From: Candidatus Tectimicrobiota bacterium
GTDB lineage: Bacteria > Tectomicrobia > Entotheonellia > Entotheonellales > Entotheonellaceae
Direction of reading: 5' to 3'
Assembly: GCA_026005175.1 (NCBI GenBank)
Contig: BPKO01000004.1
Location: forward strand, 293,397 to 357,396
DNA length: 64,000 bases
In this document: positions 7,567 to 17,049 of the stretch, one piece after another
Position numbering within the stretch: the first letter of the stretch is position 1
How the letters are laid out: each line of letters begins with the position of its first letter
The notes under the pieces: model-generated
Database searches by the model: none
Told to the model about the DNA's origin: nothing
The model's input: the letters and a program-made list of their open reading frames with translations, nothing else
Program-made: the position numbers and the translations under genes

Positions 7567-9978
7567 ATGCGGTGGCTTGTGCATCTGAGGCGATACGCGG
7601 GGCTGTTGCTGTCCCTGCTGCTGCTGGCAGGCTGCCAGGGCGGCGGGGAGGAGGGAGGAAGCGGCACCGCCCGCCTGCGCCTGCGCATTGGCAGCACGGC
7701 GGCGGTACGGGCCACGGCGGCAGGGGTGCGGCAGCGCGCCGCCGGCATTCCCGCCGACGTGGCGGCGATTTTCCTGCGCGTCACCGTGGGGAGCGAGGAC
7801 ATTGAGGATAGCCCCTTTGAGATCCCCATAGCGACAGGGGAACTCAGCATCGACATCGACGCCAACGTGGCGCACGTGCTCACGGTGACGGCCCAAAACC
7901 AGCGGGGAGCGGTGATTTTTGCCAGCGACCCGGTAACCGTGACCCTGCCGCCGGGGGACGAAAAGACGATCACCATTGCCCTGGCAGCGGTGGAGGTGGT
8001 CACCCCGGTGGCCGAGCAGCGGGTGACCGCAGCAGCCGGGGGCGTGCTGGAAGTCATCGACCCGGATAGCCCACTCCGCAGCCTGCGCCTGAGCGTGCCG
8101 CCGGGGGCGCTGGCCCAGGACACCACCCTGCGGGCCGCCGAAGTGTACAACCCCCAGGGGGTGGCGGTGCTGGCCACCCAGGCCGGGGTCCTGGTCGAGC
8201 TGGGGCCCGACGGCACGGCGTTTGACCCGCCGGCAACCCTGGTCTTTCCTTACGACGAGGGCCTGGTGCAGGAGCTGGGGCTGGCGGAAGTCGACCTTCT
8301 CCTCTTTCGCTTCAACCCCGAAGCCGGCACCTGGCTGCCCTTGCCCGAGCAGGCCGTCGACACGGCCGCCAACGTCATTACCGCCCAAGTCACCACCCTG
8401 AGCTTTTACGGCGTCGGTGGCGGGCTGCCGGCAGCGCCGCCGGTGGCCCTTGACGACACCGCCACCACCCCTGAAGACACCCCGGTGACGGTCGCCGTGC
8501 TCGCCAACGACGGCGATCCCAACGGCGACCCCTTAAGCGTCACGAGCGTCACTGCGCCGGCCAACGGCACGGCGGCGATCAACCCCGACGGCACGGTGAC
8601 GTATACCCCCAACGCCGACTTCCACGGCACCGACAGCTTTACCTACACCATCAGCGATCCTGGCGGCCTCACGGCGACGGCCACCGTCTCGCTCACCGTC
8701 ACTCCCGTCAACGACCCGCCCCTGGCTCAGGACGACACCGCCACCACGGCCGAAGACACGCCGGTGACCATCGCCGTGCTGGCCAACGACAGCGACGTCG
8801 ATGGCGATGCCCTCTCGGTGGCCAGCGTCAGCGCGCCCGCCAACGGCACCGCCACCGCCAACGCCGACGGCACCCTCACCTATACCCCTAACCCCAACTT
8901 CAATGGCACCGACATTTTCACTTACACCATCAGCGATCCTGGCGGCCTCACGGCGACGGCCACCGTCTCGCTCACCGTCACTCCCGTCAACGACCCGCCC
9001 CTGGCTCAGGACGACAGCGCCACTACCGCCGAAGACACCCCGGTGACCATCGCCGTGCTGGCCAACGACAGCGACGTCGATGGCGATGCCCTCTCGGTGG
9101 CCAGCGTCAGCGCGCCCGCCAACGGCACCGCCACCGCCAACGCCGACAGCACCGTCACCTATACCCCCAACCTCAACTTCCACGGCACCGACAGCTTCAC
9201 GTACACTATCAGCGACGGCCAGGGCGGCACCGCCACCGCCACCGTCTCGGTCACCGTTACCCCGGTCAACGATGCCCCCGAGGTCGAGCAGCCGGCCGAC
9301 CAGACCAGCGACGAAGGGGACACGGTGTCGCTGCAGATCGTGGCCAGCGACGTCGATGGCGATCCCCTGACCTGTAGTGCCACCGGCCTGCCGCCGGACC
9401 TCAGCATCGGCGCAGAGACATGCCGCATCTTCGGCACCATCGCCTTTGGGGCCGCGGCGGGCAGCCCGTACAGCGTCACTGTCACCGTCTCGGACGGCAC
9501 CGCCAGCACCAGCGTCAGCTTCACCTGGACCGTCAACCCGGCCTGTCCGCCCAATGCCGTGTGCATCATCCCGTCTGCTGTCTCCGCCGCGCCCGGGACG
9601 GAATTCACCGTCACGGTGCAGTACAACGCCGGGACCACCAACGTGGTTTCGTACCTGTTCGAGCTAACCTTCGACGCGACCGTGGTGCAGGTGGTGAGTA
9701 TTACCGGTGAGGCACCTTTTGATGCCGTGGCCACCAACGCCGCGGCGTTTACCAGCGGCGCGGTACGCTTTGCCGCCAACAACGCCACTTTTGCGCCGGC
9801 CAGCGGCCTGCTCACCCTGGCCAAGGTGACCTTTCAGGTGGTGGGCAGCACGGGAGACACCTCGACGCTGGCGCTGGGATTCCCACCCACCCCCGGTGGC
9901 ACGGGGGTGGTGGTAAACGACGCGTTCGCGCCTATATCAGGCATCACCTTTATCGACGCTTCCGTAGAGGTGCAGTAA
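7567..9978 (+). CDS. Surface lipoprotein with tandem Ig-like repeats and C-terminal cohesin-like domain
   Basis: An 803-residue protein. The signal ends in a lipobox with LLAGC (C23); residue +2 is Q, so outer-membrane sorting is expected. About residues 30-290 form an N-terminal beta-rich region. Three 93-residue cadherin/Ig-like repeats follow (about 296-574, each with EDTPVT..VLAND, ANGTA, GTDSFTYTISD and TPVNDPP motifs). About 575-657 is an Ig-like (He_PIG type) domain. About 659-803 has the cohesin pattern: GTEFTVTVQYNAG, SYLFELTFDATVVQVVSI, ASGLLTLAKVTFQVVG and a terminal strand ITFIDASVEV. Cohesins bind dockerins, and the next gene encodes a dockerin-like domain, so this protein may anchor it at the cell surface. 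The Ig and lipobox calls are firm; the cohesin call is by pattern only. Confidence 0.82.
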   Translation: MRWLVHLRRYAGLLLSLLLLAGCQGGGEEGGSGTARLRLRIGSTAAVRATAAGVRQRAAGIPADVAAIFLRVTVGSEDIEDSPFEIPIATGELSIDIDANVAHVLTVTAQNQRGAVIFASDPVTVTLPPGDEKTITIALAAVEVVTPVAEQRVTAAAGGVLEVIDPDSPLRSLRLSVPPGALAQDTTLRAAEVYNPQGVAVLATQAGVLVELGPDGTAFDPPATLVFPYDEGLVQELGLAEVDLLLFRFNPEAGTWLPLPEQAVDTAANVITAQVTTLSFYGVGGGLPAAPPVALDDTATTPEDTPVTVAVLANDGDPNGDPLSVTSVTAPANGTAAINPDGTVTYTPNADFHGTDSFTYTISDPGGLTATATVSLTVTPVNDPPLAQDDTATTAEDTPVTIAVLANDSDVDGDALSVASVSAPANGTATANADGTLTYTPNPNFNGTDIFTYTISDPGGLTATATVSLTVTPVNDPPLAQDDSATTAEDTPVTIAVLANDSDVDGDALSVASVSAPANGTATANADSTVTYTPNLNFHGTDSFTYTISDGQGGTATATVSVTVTPVNDAPEVEQPADQTSDEGDTVSLQIVASDVDGDPLTCSATGLPPDLSIGAETCRIFGTIAFGAAAGSPYSVTVTVSDGTASTSVSFTWTVNPACPPNAVCIIPSAVSAAPGTEFTVTVQYNAGTTNVVSYLFELTFDATVVQVVSITGEAPFDAVATNAAAFTSGAVRFAANNATFAPASGLLTLAKVTFQVVGSTGDTSTLALGFPPTPGGTGVVVNDAFAPISGITFIDASVEVQ
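8452..9288 (+). repeat. Three tandem 279-bp repeats encoding Ig-like domains
   Basis: Units start at 8452, 8731 and 9010 with an exact period of 279 bases (93 codons). Units 2 and 3 are nearly identical over most of their length and unit 1 is more diverged, which suggests a recent duplication or gene conversion between 2 and 3. Copy number could vary between strains. Confidence 0.9.
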
Positions 9979-10099
9979 CCCTATGGCGGTCAGTGGATCC
10001 GTATCCCAACAAGGTGGTAACAACGCGGCATCACGTTTCCCGCTGCAGAGCTGCCCAACCATGCCCTCCCTTCATACACGCAGTGAGCCGTGGCAACGC

Positions 10100-13053
10100 A
10101 TGCCCGGGAGAAAAGCCCGTAAGTTCATCTTTGCATGGGCTGTTGCCCTGAGTGCCGTGTTGCCAGTCATCGCCCATGCGCAGATTATGACGGCAGACCT
10201 CAACACCCTCACCTGCGGCGACCTCGTCAATACGCTGGCAGGAAGTGGGCTCACGATCCTCAATGCAACCTGCAAGGGGGCCAATGTTGCCCTTGGCACT
10301 TTCACGGGTGGTGCAGAGATCATCGGCTTAGCCAATGGCATCATCTTGAGTTCTGGAGCCGTTGCCAGTGTGGCTGGTCCAAACACTGCCGATGATACGA
10401 CAACAAACAACGGCCAGCCAGGCGATCCAGACCTGGATAGCTTGATTTCAGGCTTTACAACCTTTGACGCAGCCGTGCTGGAATTTGATTTCATTCCCAG
10501 TGGCAGTACGGTCGTGTTTCGCTATGTCTTTGCATCAGAAGAATACAATGAGTTTGCTAATACTCCATTCAATAATGTCTTTGGATTTTTCGTCAATGGC
10601 GTCAATTTTGCACTGCTTCCTGACGGTGTTACTCCAGTGGCAATCAACAACGTAAACGGAGGGGACCCTGACGAATGCTCTGATGCAGTTGACAATGACG
10701 GTGATGAACTTGTAGATGATGCTGATCCCGATTGCACGACTCCCGGAGATAACATTGTTGGTGAAAACAATCAAAATTCGCAATTCTATATTAACAACGA
10801 TTGCAGTGACCCTGACGGTGGGGAGCCATGCCCATTTAATATCGAGGCAGATGGATTTACAGTAGTACTAGAATTCATAGCTCCAGTCAATCCTGGACAA
10901 GTGAACACCATAAAACTGGCTATTGCAGATGCAGGAGACAGTATCCTTGATTCCTGGGTGTTTATCGAAGCCGGTAGCCTCATGGCTGGAGAGATCTTCC
11001 TGACACCAGAGAGTGCAACCAATAAGGGTGGAACCACCCATACAGTGACGGCAACGATCCTTAGAAATGGCCTTCCATTGCCAGACCAGCCTGTGATATT
11101 CCAGGTTTTCTCAGGGGCCCAATGCGGGCAAATCGGGTATAGGAACCACAGATGCCAGCGGCAAAGCGGTTTTCACCTATACTGGAGATAGAGGCACAGG
11201 CACCGACAAGATACAGGCTTCATTTGTAGATACTGTAAGTGGGGAAACTATTTTTTCGAACATCGTCACCAAGCAGTGGGTGGCGCTGGTGGGGGACGTC
11301 AACGGCGACGGCGTTCGTGACGCCACGGATGCGCAGCTCATCCTGGATGTCCTGGTGACCGATGCCGGCTTGCTGCAAGGCCCAACGGCGTCAGGGCTGC
11401 AGGCGCTGGAGGCACAGCAGGCGGTGAATTTCTTGACAGCTGGCGACATGAACGCCGACCGCATCATCAACAACCTCGACTCGATCCTCATCTTGGGGGA
11501 GCTGGCCGGGCTGATTGCGCCGCCGCCCGACAACACGCAGATCACCGTGACCGACAACGGCGACGGCACCTTCACCATTGCCGGCGCTCCGGGAGCGGTA
11601 CCCGGCGGCAGCACGGTGAACGTGTTCAATGCCGCCAGTGGCGAGAGCGTGGCAGTGATGGCTGCCGCCGACGGCAGCTTCAGCGCCACCCTCGCCGCCC
11701 AGCCCGGCGACCGCCTCGTGATCGACGTCGACGGCAGTCCGGCCAGGATTGCCGTGGTGGTGGGGGTCTTTGACGACTTCGAGACGCACGGGCTCGATCC
11801 TGCCAAGTGGGCCACGCTGGAGTTCGTCCGGGGGATCGATCCCGAAGACGGCGTGCTCGAGCTGGCGCTGGCTCGCCATGGCACTGATGGGAGCAATACG
11901 CTGCGGTTCGCCGATCCCGACGCCGTTACTGCCTTTCAGGCCGACGTCACGATCGGGGAATTTCACACCACCCTGCTCGGGCCGAGTGCTGGGGCCAAGC
12001 TGGTGGGGTTTTTCTACAACGACGGCACGCCCGGCGGGGGCAAAGCCGGCGAGGTCCTGGCGGAAATCGGCATTCGTCTTGAGGGTACGAACCTGGTGGT
12101 CGCCGCTTTCGTAGGGCGGTGCGACGACCCCGAGTGCGCCTCTTTGACCCCCCTCTTTTTCGACAACACGACGTTTGGTTCCGTGGCCGTAGGAGAGACC
12201 CACACGCTGTCCATCGGCTTTTCTGAGGGTGTCTTTGTTTTCGGTTTTGACGGCAGCACCCTCGCCTTCGACCCGACGGCCCTTGCTCCCGTGAGCGGCC
12301 CTTCTCGGGTTCCCTTCAAGGGCCTCAGCACAGACATACAAGGAATCACCGGGGCTGATGCGGGCGCCTTTATCGAAGCAGAGTTTGACAACGTGCTTGT
12401 CAATGGGGTCCTCTACGACGACTTTTCGTCCGACCACCTCGATCGGACAAAATGGGCGGATCAGGAGGCGGTGCGGGTCACTGACGCCGGCTTGGCCGTT
12501 TTGGCCCTCGGGCAATTCGGCCTCAACACGGCCAACCCCTTGCACGTGCGCAACCCCGGCGTTGTCACCGCATGGCAGGGCCGAAGTGACCGTGATCGAG
12601 GCGAGCCACTTCGGAGCCACACCGATGGCCGGGCTCGTGGGCAGCTTTTACAACGACGGCACGCCCGGCGACGGCAGCGTTGGCGACGTTGTGGCGGGGA
12701 CGGTCATCCTGCACAACGGCAGCGAGCTGGTCGGGGCGTTTTTTGTGGCCCGGTGTAACGAGGCGACGTGCGCGGATCTCGAGCAGCAGACCCTCATCCA
12801 CTTCGATGAGACCACCTTTGGGCCCGTCACCATGGGCGAGACGCACACGCTGTCTCTTGCCTTTGACGGGACCACCTTTGTCTTTGGGTTTGACGGGAAA
12901 ACGGTGGCCGTCGATCCGACGGCAGCGGCGCCGGTTACCGGTCCTCCTAAAGTCCCCTTCAAAGGACTAGAAACCCGGATCTCCGGGGTCAGCGGCCCCG
13001 ACGAGGGCGCCTCGATCATCGCCGCTTTCGATAACGTCGTGGTACAGCAGTAA
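10100..13053 (+). CDS. Exported choice-of-anchor-L / dockerin-like protein with duplicated C-terminal domain (two frameshifts)
   Basis: After removing one base near 11113-11120 (AGGGGCCC) and one near 12578-12583 (CAGGGCC), a single 983-residue frame remains. Residues 1-28 are a signal peptide (start at 10100; 9983 is an alternative). About 30-330 match the choice-of-anchor L pattern (NGIILSSG, FDFIPSGSTVVFRYVFASEE, NVFGFFVNG). About 335-395 are Ig/Big-like. About 398-470 contain two calcium-loop repeats, DVNGDGVRDATD and DMNADRIINNLD, as in type I dockerins. Two similar domains of about 210 residues follow (from FDDFETHGLDPAKW and from YDDFSSDHLDRTKW), resembling concanavalin-like sandwiches. 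Codon use up to about 11270 is far less G+C-rich than the rest. It probably docks on the preceding cohesin lipoprotein. Confidence 0.75.
11290..11515 (+). other. Dockerin-like region (two F-hand calcium loops)
   Basis: Two loops of the form DxNxDxxxxxxD occur, beginning near 11296 and 11446. Each is followed by a short amphipathic helix (AQLILDVLV and SILILGELAG). The spacing is a little longer than in classical clostridial dockerins, but the arrangement is the same. Confidence 0.7.
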
Positions 13054-13070
13054 AGAAAACTGCAAACCGT

Positions 13071-14113
13071 GGGGTCAGGTCTTGAATCGTGACGCAAAAG
13101 CAGGAGGCAAGTCTTGAAAGAACGTCTGGTGCCGTATCCACCAGCCTGGCGCCCTCTCAGGGGCCCGCGGTGCCGGATCAGCCGCCCGGCGGAACACCTC
13201 GCCCCCCTTCTTCCTGCCTCTCCTGTTCCACCTTCCTGACCAGCTTGCTCACCGTGGTGTAGTGCACCCCCAGATGCGCTGCAATCTCCCGCAGGGTGTA
13301 GCCATACTCGACGTGCGCTGTATACATCAGCTGCGCCTTGGTGCCCGACGCCGACGCAAACAGGGGCCGCCAGCGGCGGCCGGGCCGCATACCGCTGCGT
13401 CCTGGGTATCTCCCGCAGGGTCACCCCCGGCTTGACCCGCGCCTGCAACCCCTCCACAAAGGTATCCCCACCAAAAAAGACCTGGCCCCGCAACGCCCCC
13501 CAGGGCGATGCCTGCCCCCTTCCCTCGTCCACAAAGGTCTTGTAGCGCCGCACTGCCTCGTCCCAGTCCGCGGCAAACTGCCCCAGCACCCACTCCACCG
13601 TCAAAAAGGCCGGCACGCTCTCCTCGCCGGCGGTGGCCCGGTAACTGCTCCATCTCCACGCCCCGGGCTGCGCGACGCTCCCAGCACGCACCGGATTTAA
13701 GACCACATACCGGCACAGTTTCCAGCAAATGGTGGCCCTTTTCGACCACAATGGCCTTGTAGCGCCCCTGGAAAAGATGGCCAACTCGGCCATGGGTGCG
13801 GTTAAACCACTGCGTATAGACCCCGTTGAGCTGCCGCATGCCCCGCGACAGATTCCCCTCGAGGGTCTCAAGCAGCAAGTGATAGTGGTTGTCCATCAGA
13901 CAATAGGCGTGACACAGCCAGTGAAACCGCCTGACCACGGTGGCCAAAAGGCCCAAAAAGGCCTGCCGGTCGCTATCGGACAGAAAGATCGCCTGGCGGG
14001 CATTGCCGCGGGCGGTTACATGATACACTCCACCCGGATACTCGAGGCGCAAGGGTCTAGCCATGGCGTTGGCAAGGTAGCAGACCGGACCTTATATTTC
14101 AAGACCTGACCCC
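13071..14113 (-). mobile_element. RAYT (REP-associated tyrosine transposase) element with 16-bp inverted ends
   Basis: The ends are perfect inverted repeats: GGGGTCAGGTCTTGAA at 13071-13086 and its complement at 14098-14113. They enclose one IS200-like transposase gene on the minus strand. The element sits between the dockerin gene (18 bases from its stop) and a YD-repeat gene. A second partial copy of the motif (GTCTTGAA) lies near 13110. RAYT elements of this layout are known in many genomes. Confidence 0.85.
13178..14064 (-). CDS. REP-associated tyrosine transposase (two frameshifts)
   Basis: A Y1 single-strand transposase of the IS200-like/RAYT family. It begins MARPLRLEYPGGVYHVTARG. The HUH metal motif is HYH in MDNHYHLLLE and the catalytic tyrosine lies in RYVVLNPVRAG. 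The C-terminal third contains YGYTLREIAAHLGVHYTTVS, a helix-turn-helix often found in this family. The frame breaks near 13722, where GAAACTG should read GAACTG, and again near 13375. Removing one base at each place gives 294 continuous residues, so both are insertions like others in this window. Whether the gene is truly inactive cannot be decided without read data. Confidence 0.82.
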
Positions 14114-14130
14114 GCTCCTGGGAGGTGCAG

Positions 14131-14990
14131 ATGATCACGGCAGTGCTCCTCTGCCTTCTCGGCGTTCTCGTCGTAAGCCCCGCCACGGCGCTGACGGACC
14201 GCGAGCGCGATGGCTTCCGCGGCCCGGTGCGCTTCGTGCGCGTGGAAAAGGCTGGCACGCCACAGCAGTCCCGGCGTCAGCACGCCACCTCCCCTACCCC
14301 TCTGACTCCCGTGCTGTGGCAGACGCTGGCTTACAATTCCCAGGGCAACCGCACCGAGGCGGCTTTCTACAGCGACGATGGCACCTCGCGCTGGCGCTGG
14401 CAGTACACCTATGACGCCCAGGGCCGGCGCCAGGAGCGCCGCAGCTACGACGACGACGGCACCTTGCGCTGGCGCTGGCGCTACGCCTACGACGCCCAGG
14501 GCCGCCTGCACAGGCAGCACGAGTACAACGGCGACGGAGAACTGGTGCGCTGGTGGCAGTACACGTACGACGCCCAGGGCCGAATGGTCGAGGGAAACTC
14601 ACCACGGCGCCGACGGCGCTCTGCTGTGGCGCTGGCGCTACACCTACGACGCTCAGGGGCCAGCGCACGTCCAAGGCCGAATACACCGCCCACGGCTTCC
14701 TGCTGCGGCAGTGGCACTACACTTACGACGCCCAGGGCCGCCTGCACGAAGAAACCCAGTACGGCCCCGGCGGCGTGCGGCTGTGGTTGAAACGCTATAC
14801 CTACGACGACCGCGGCAATCCGGCATCAGAGGAGCACTTCCGCGGCGACGGCACGCTGGTGGCCCACTGGCGCCATACCTACGCCTACGACGCCTGGGGC
14901 AACTGGGTCCGGCGGATCACCGCCGCGCAGCCCGCCGGCACCGCCACCCCGCAGGAAATGACCTACCGCCTCCTTACCTATTACGACTGA
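14131..14990 (+). CDS. Exported YD-repeat (RHS-like) protein (two frameshifts)
   Basis: A signal peptide (MITAVLLCLLGVLVVSPATA) precedes six or seven repeats of the form RWRWxYTYDAQGRxxE, about 22-24 residues apart. This is the YD-repeat pattern of RHS and wall-associated proteins, but the protein is small and has no toxin domain. Extra G residues near 14591-14594 and 14654-14657 break the frame; removing them gives 285 residues. GGAGG at 14121 fixes the ATG at 14131. It starts 18 bases after the RAYT element, so its own promoter probably lies inside or was supplied by that element. Function unknown; carbohydrate or surface binding is plausible. Confidence 0.72.
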
Positions 14991-15050
14991 ACTTGGGCGC
15001 GGTGTCCGTCTGGAAGCCGGTTGGAGGAGGGAGAAAGGGTCTGGCCTGCC

Positions 15051-15668
15051 CTAGAGCAGGCCGTGTTTGCGGAGGGCTTCGTCTAGTGGTAAGGTGCCAC
15101 GCGCATACTCACGCAGGGCGGCTTCCAGGCGCTGTTCGCGGTCCTGGAGCTCCTCGAGGCGGCGCACCGCCGGCGCCAGGGCCGTACGCCGGTCCCACAG
15201 CACAAACCCGATCAGCGCAAACATGCCGCCAAACGTCAGCCCGAATCCCCACAGCAAGAACTCCTGCAGCTCGCCGATGCGCTTCTCCACCGCATCCATG
15301 CGCTGATTGACTGCTGCCAGCCCCTGCTCCAGCCGCCGGTTTACCGCAGCCACTTCTCGCCCAATACGCTCGTTGACCGCCGCCAGCCCCTGCTCGAGCC
15401 GCCGGTCCATCTGCTCCAGCCGCTGGGTGAGTACCGCCACTTCCCGCCCAAGGCGCTCGTTGACCGCCGCCAGCCCCTGCTCCAGCCGCCGGTCCACCTG
15501 CTCCAGCCGCTGCTGGAGCGCTTTTTGCCCTTCTTCGAGACGGGTCAGGCGCTCGACGATTTCCCGCCCCGTGATCGTGACTTCCTGCTCCTGTGCCCGG
15601 GCCGCCCCCAGCCACCCCACCAGGGCCAGCACACTCAGCCCGGCCGCCAGCGCCCGCCCGCATCGCAT
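15051..15668 (-). CDS. Exported coiled-coil protein with one C-terminal membrane segment
   Basis: A 205-residue protein. A signal peptide (ALAAGLSVLALVGWLGAARA) is followed by about 100 residues of heptad-like repeats (RRLEQGLAAVNERLGREVA, repeated with small changes). A single membrane span (LLWGFGLTFGGMFALIGFVL) then leads to a basic tail, EELQDREQRLEAALREYARG, which is again helical. The repeats are visible in DNA as copies around 15307, 15370 and 15463. The ATG at 15668 was chosen because it directly precedes the signal peptide; a longer frame from 15731 adds an unlikely extension. I do not recognise a named family. A periplasm-spanning rod or sensor is possible. Confidence 0.65.
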   Translation of the reverse strand: MRCGRALAAGLSVLALVGWLGAARAQEQEVTITGREIVERLTRLEEGQKALQQRLEQVDRRLEQGLAAVNERLGREVAVLTQRLEQMDRRLEQGLAAVNERIGREVAAVNRRLEQGLAAVNQRMDAVEKRIGELQEFLLWGFGLTFGGMFALIGFVLWDRRTALAPAVRRLEELQDREQRLEAALREYARGTLPLDEALRKHGLL

Positions 15669-15843
15669 GGCCGTGCGTTCCTTCCTCCGCGGCGCGGCCA
15701 GGAAGACCCAAAGGCTCCGGGCCGCTACCACGCTTTTACCGCAGAACCCCTAGGGCGTCAACGGGCAACCCCTTGCCGCCGCCCGGCAAACCTGGTAGGA
15801 TGGCCGGCGCAGACACGGCACGCCACCCTTGAGGAAAGGCACC

Positions 15844-17049
15844 ATGCGCACCCTGCTCCACGACATGCTGGTCGTCGACCTTACCCAGTTCGAAGCCGGC
15901 ACCTCCTGCACCCAGATGCTCGCCTGGCTCGGCGCCCGCGTGATCAAAGTGGAACCGCCCCCCTGGGGCGATCCCGGGCGCTGGATCGGCGGCTCGACGG
16001 ACAAGTCGAGCGACAGCCCCTACTTCATGCTGCACAACAACAACAAGCAGAGCATCACCCTGAACCTCAAGTGCGCGCAAGGCCTGGCCCTCTTCCGGGA
16101 ACTGGTCAAGCGGGCCGACGTGGTGGCCGAGAACCTCGCCCCCGGCACCTTCGAGCGCCTGGGCTTTTCTTACGAAGTGCTCAAAGAACTCAACCCCCGC
16201 ATCATCTACGTCACCATCAAGGGTTTTGGCACTTCGGGCCCCTACCGGGACTTTAAAAGCTTCGACATGACCGCGCAGGCCCTGGGCGGCGCTTTTGCCG
16301 CCACCGGCTTTGCCGAGGATCCCCCCACCTACCCCGGACCGGTGACCGGCGACACCGGCGCCGGCCTGCACGCCGCCATCGGGGTGCTCGCCGCTTACCT
16401 CGACCGCAAGCGCACCGGCCGCGCCTACAAAGTGGAAGTCTCCATGCAGGAAGCGGTGGTGAACTTCATGCGCAACAGCTTCGTCCCCGTGCTGGAAAGC
16501 GGCCAGTCGCCGCCGCGCCAGGGCAACCGCAACCCGGCGTCGGTGCCGGGCAACGCCTTTGCCTGCCACCCCGGGGGACCCGATGACTACGTCTACATCG
16601 ACGTGCCCCTCGCCGATACCGCGGCCTGGGAGGCCCTGGCGCGCCTCATCGGCCACCCCGAGCTCGCCGCGCGCTACCGCGATCCGGCAGCGCGCCTGGC
16701 CCACCGCGAGGAGATCGAGGCGCAGGTGGCCGCCTGGGTGCGGCCGCAGACGCGCCAGCAGGCCATGCAGGCCTGCGCCCAGGCCGGGGTGCCCTGCGGC
16801 GCCACCCTCAATACCCTCGAGCTGCTCCACGACCCGCACCTGCGCGCCCGCGGGGCGCTGGTGACGGTGCAGCACCCCGAATTCGGCCCCATCACCCTGC
16901 CCGGCTCGCCGATGCGGGTGAGCCCTGGCGGAGACCTCACCTACCGGCCGGCCCCCCTGCTGGGGCAGCACAACGCCGAGGTCTACGCCGAGTTCTTTGG
17001 CTTTGACGCGGCAAAACTGGAAGCGCTGCGCAAGGAGGGCGTGATCTGA
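15844..17049 (+). CDS. CaiB/BaiF family CoA-transferase, first of a pair
   Basis: A 401-residue class III CoA-transferase that moves CoA between carboxylic acids. The N-terminal Rossmann half shows ARVIKVEPP and NNNKQSITLNL, and GFGTSGPYR follows. D170 in VTGDTGAGLH is the catalytic aspartate expected from formyl-CoA transferase, so this subunit should be competent. The ATG at 15844 has GGAAAGG upstream. Its stop overlaps the start of the next CoA-transferase (TGATG), implying translational coupling and perhaps a heteromeric enzyme. The downstream dienelactone hydrolase and AhpD-like genes suggest breakdown of an organic acid, but the substrate is unknown. Confidence 0.9.
   Translation: MRTLLHDMLVVDLTQFEAGTSCTQMLAWLGARVIKVEPPPWGDPGRWIGGSTDKSSDSPYFMLHNNNKQSITLNLKCAQGLALFRELVKRADVVAENLAPGTFERLGFSYEVLKELNPRIIYVTIKGFGTSGPYRDFKSFDMTAQALGGAFAATGFAEDPPTYPGPVTGDTGAGLHAAIGVLAAYLDRKRTGRAYKVEVSMQEAVVNFMRNSFVPVLESGQSPPRQGNRNPASVPGNAFACHPGGPDDYVYIDVPLADTAAWEALARLIGHPELAARYRDPAARLAHREEIEAQVAAWVRPQTRQQAMQACAQAGVPCGATLNTLELLHDPHLRARGALVTVQHPEFGPITLPGSPMRVSPGGDLTYRPAPLLGQHNAEVYAEFFGFDAAKLEALRKEGVI

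Noticed and set aside
8452..9288. Tandem repeats as a CRISPR array
   Set aside because: The units are 279 bases, contiguous and in frame with a coding sequence; no spacers. No CRISPR array was seen elsewhere.
11280..12758. Independent dockerin-protein gene starting at 11280
   Set aside because: It lacks a signal peptide and ribosome site, and joins the upstream frame when one base is removed near 11115.
13178..13390. Separate helix-turn-helix regulator gene
   Set aside because: It is the C-terminal part of the RAYT transposase in a shifted frame; one base removal joins it.
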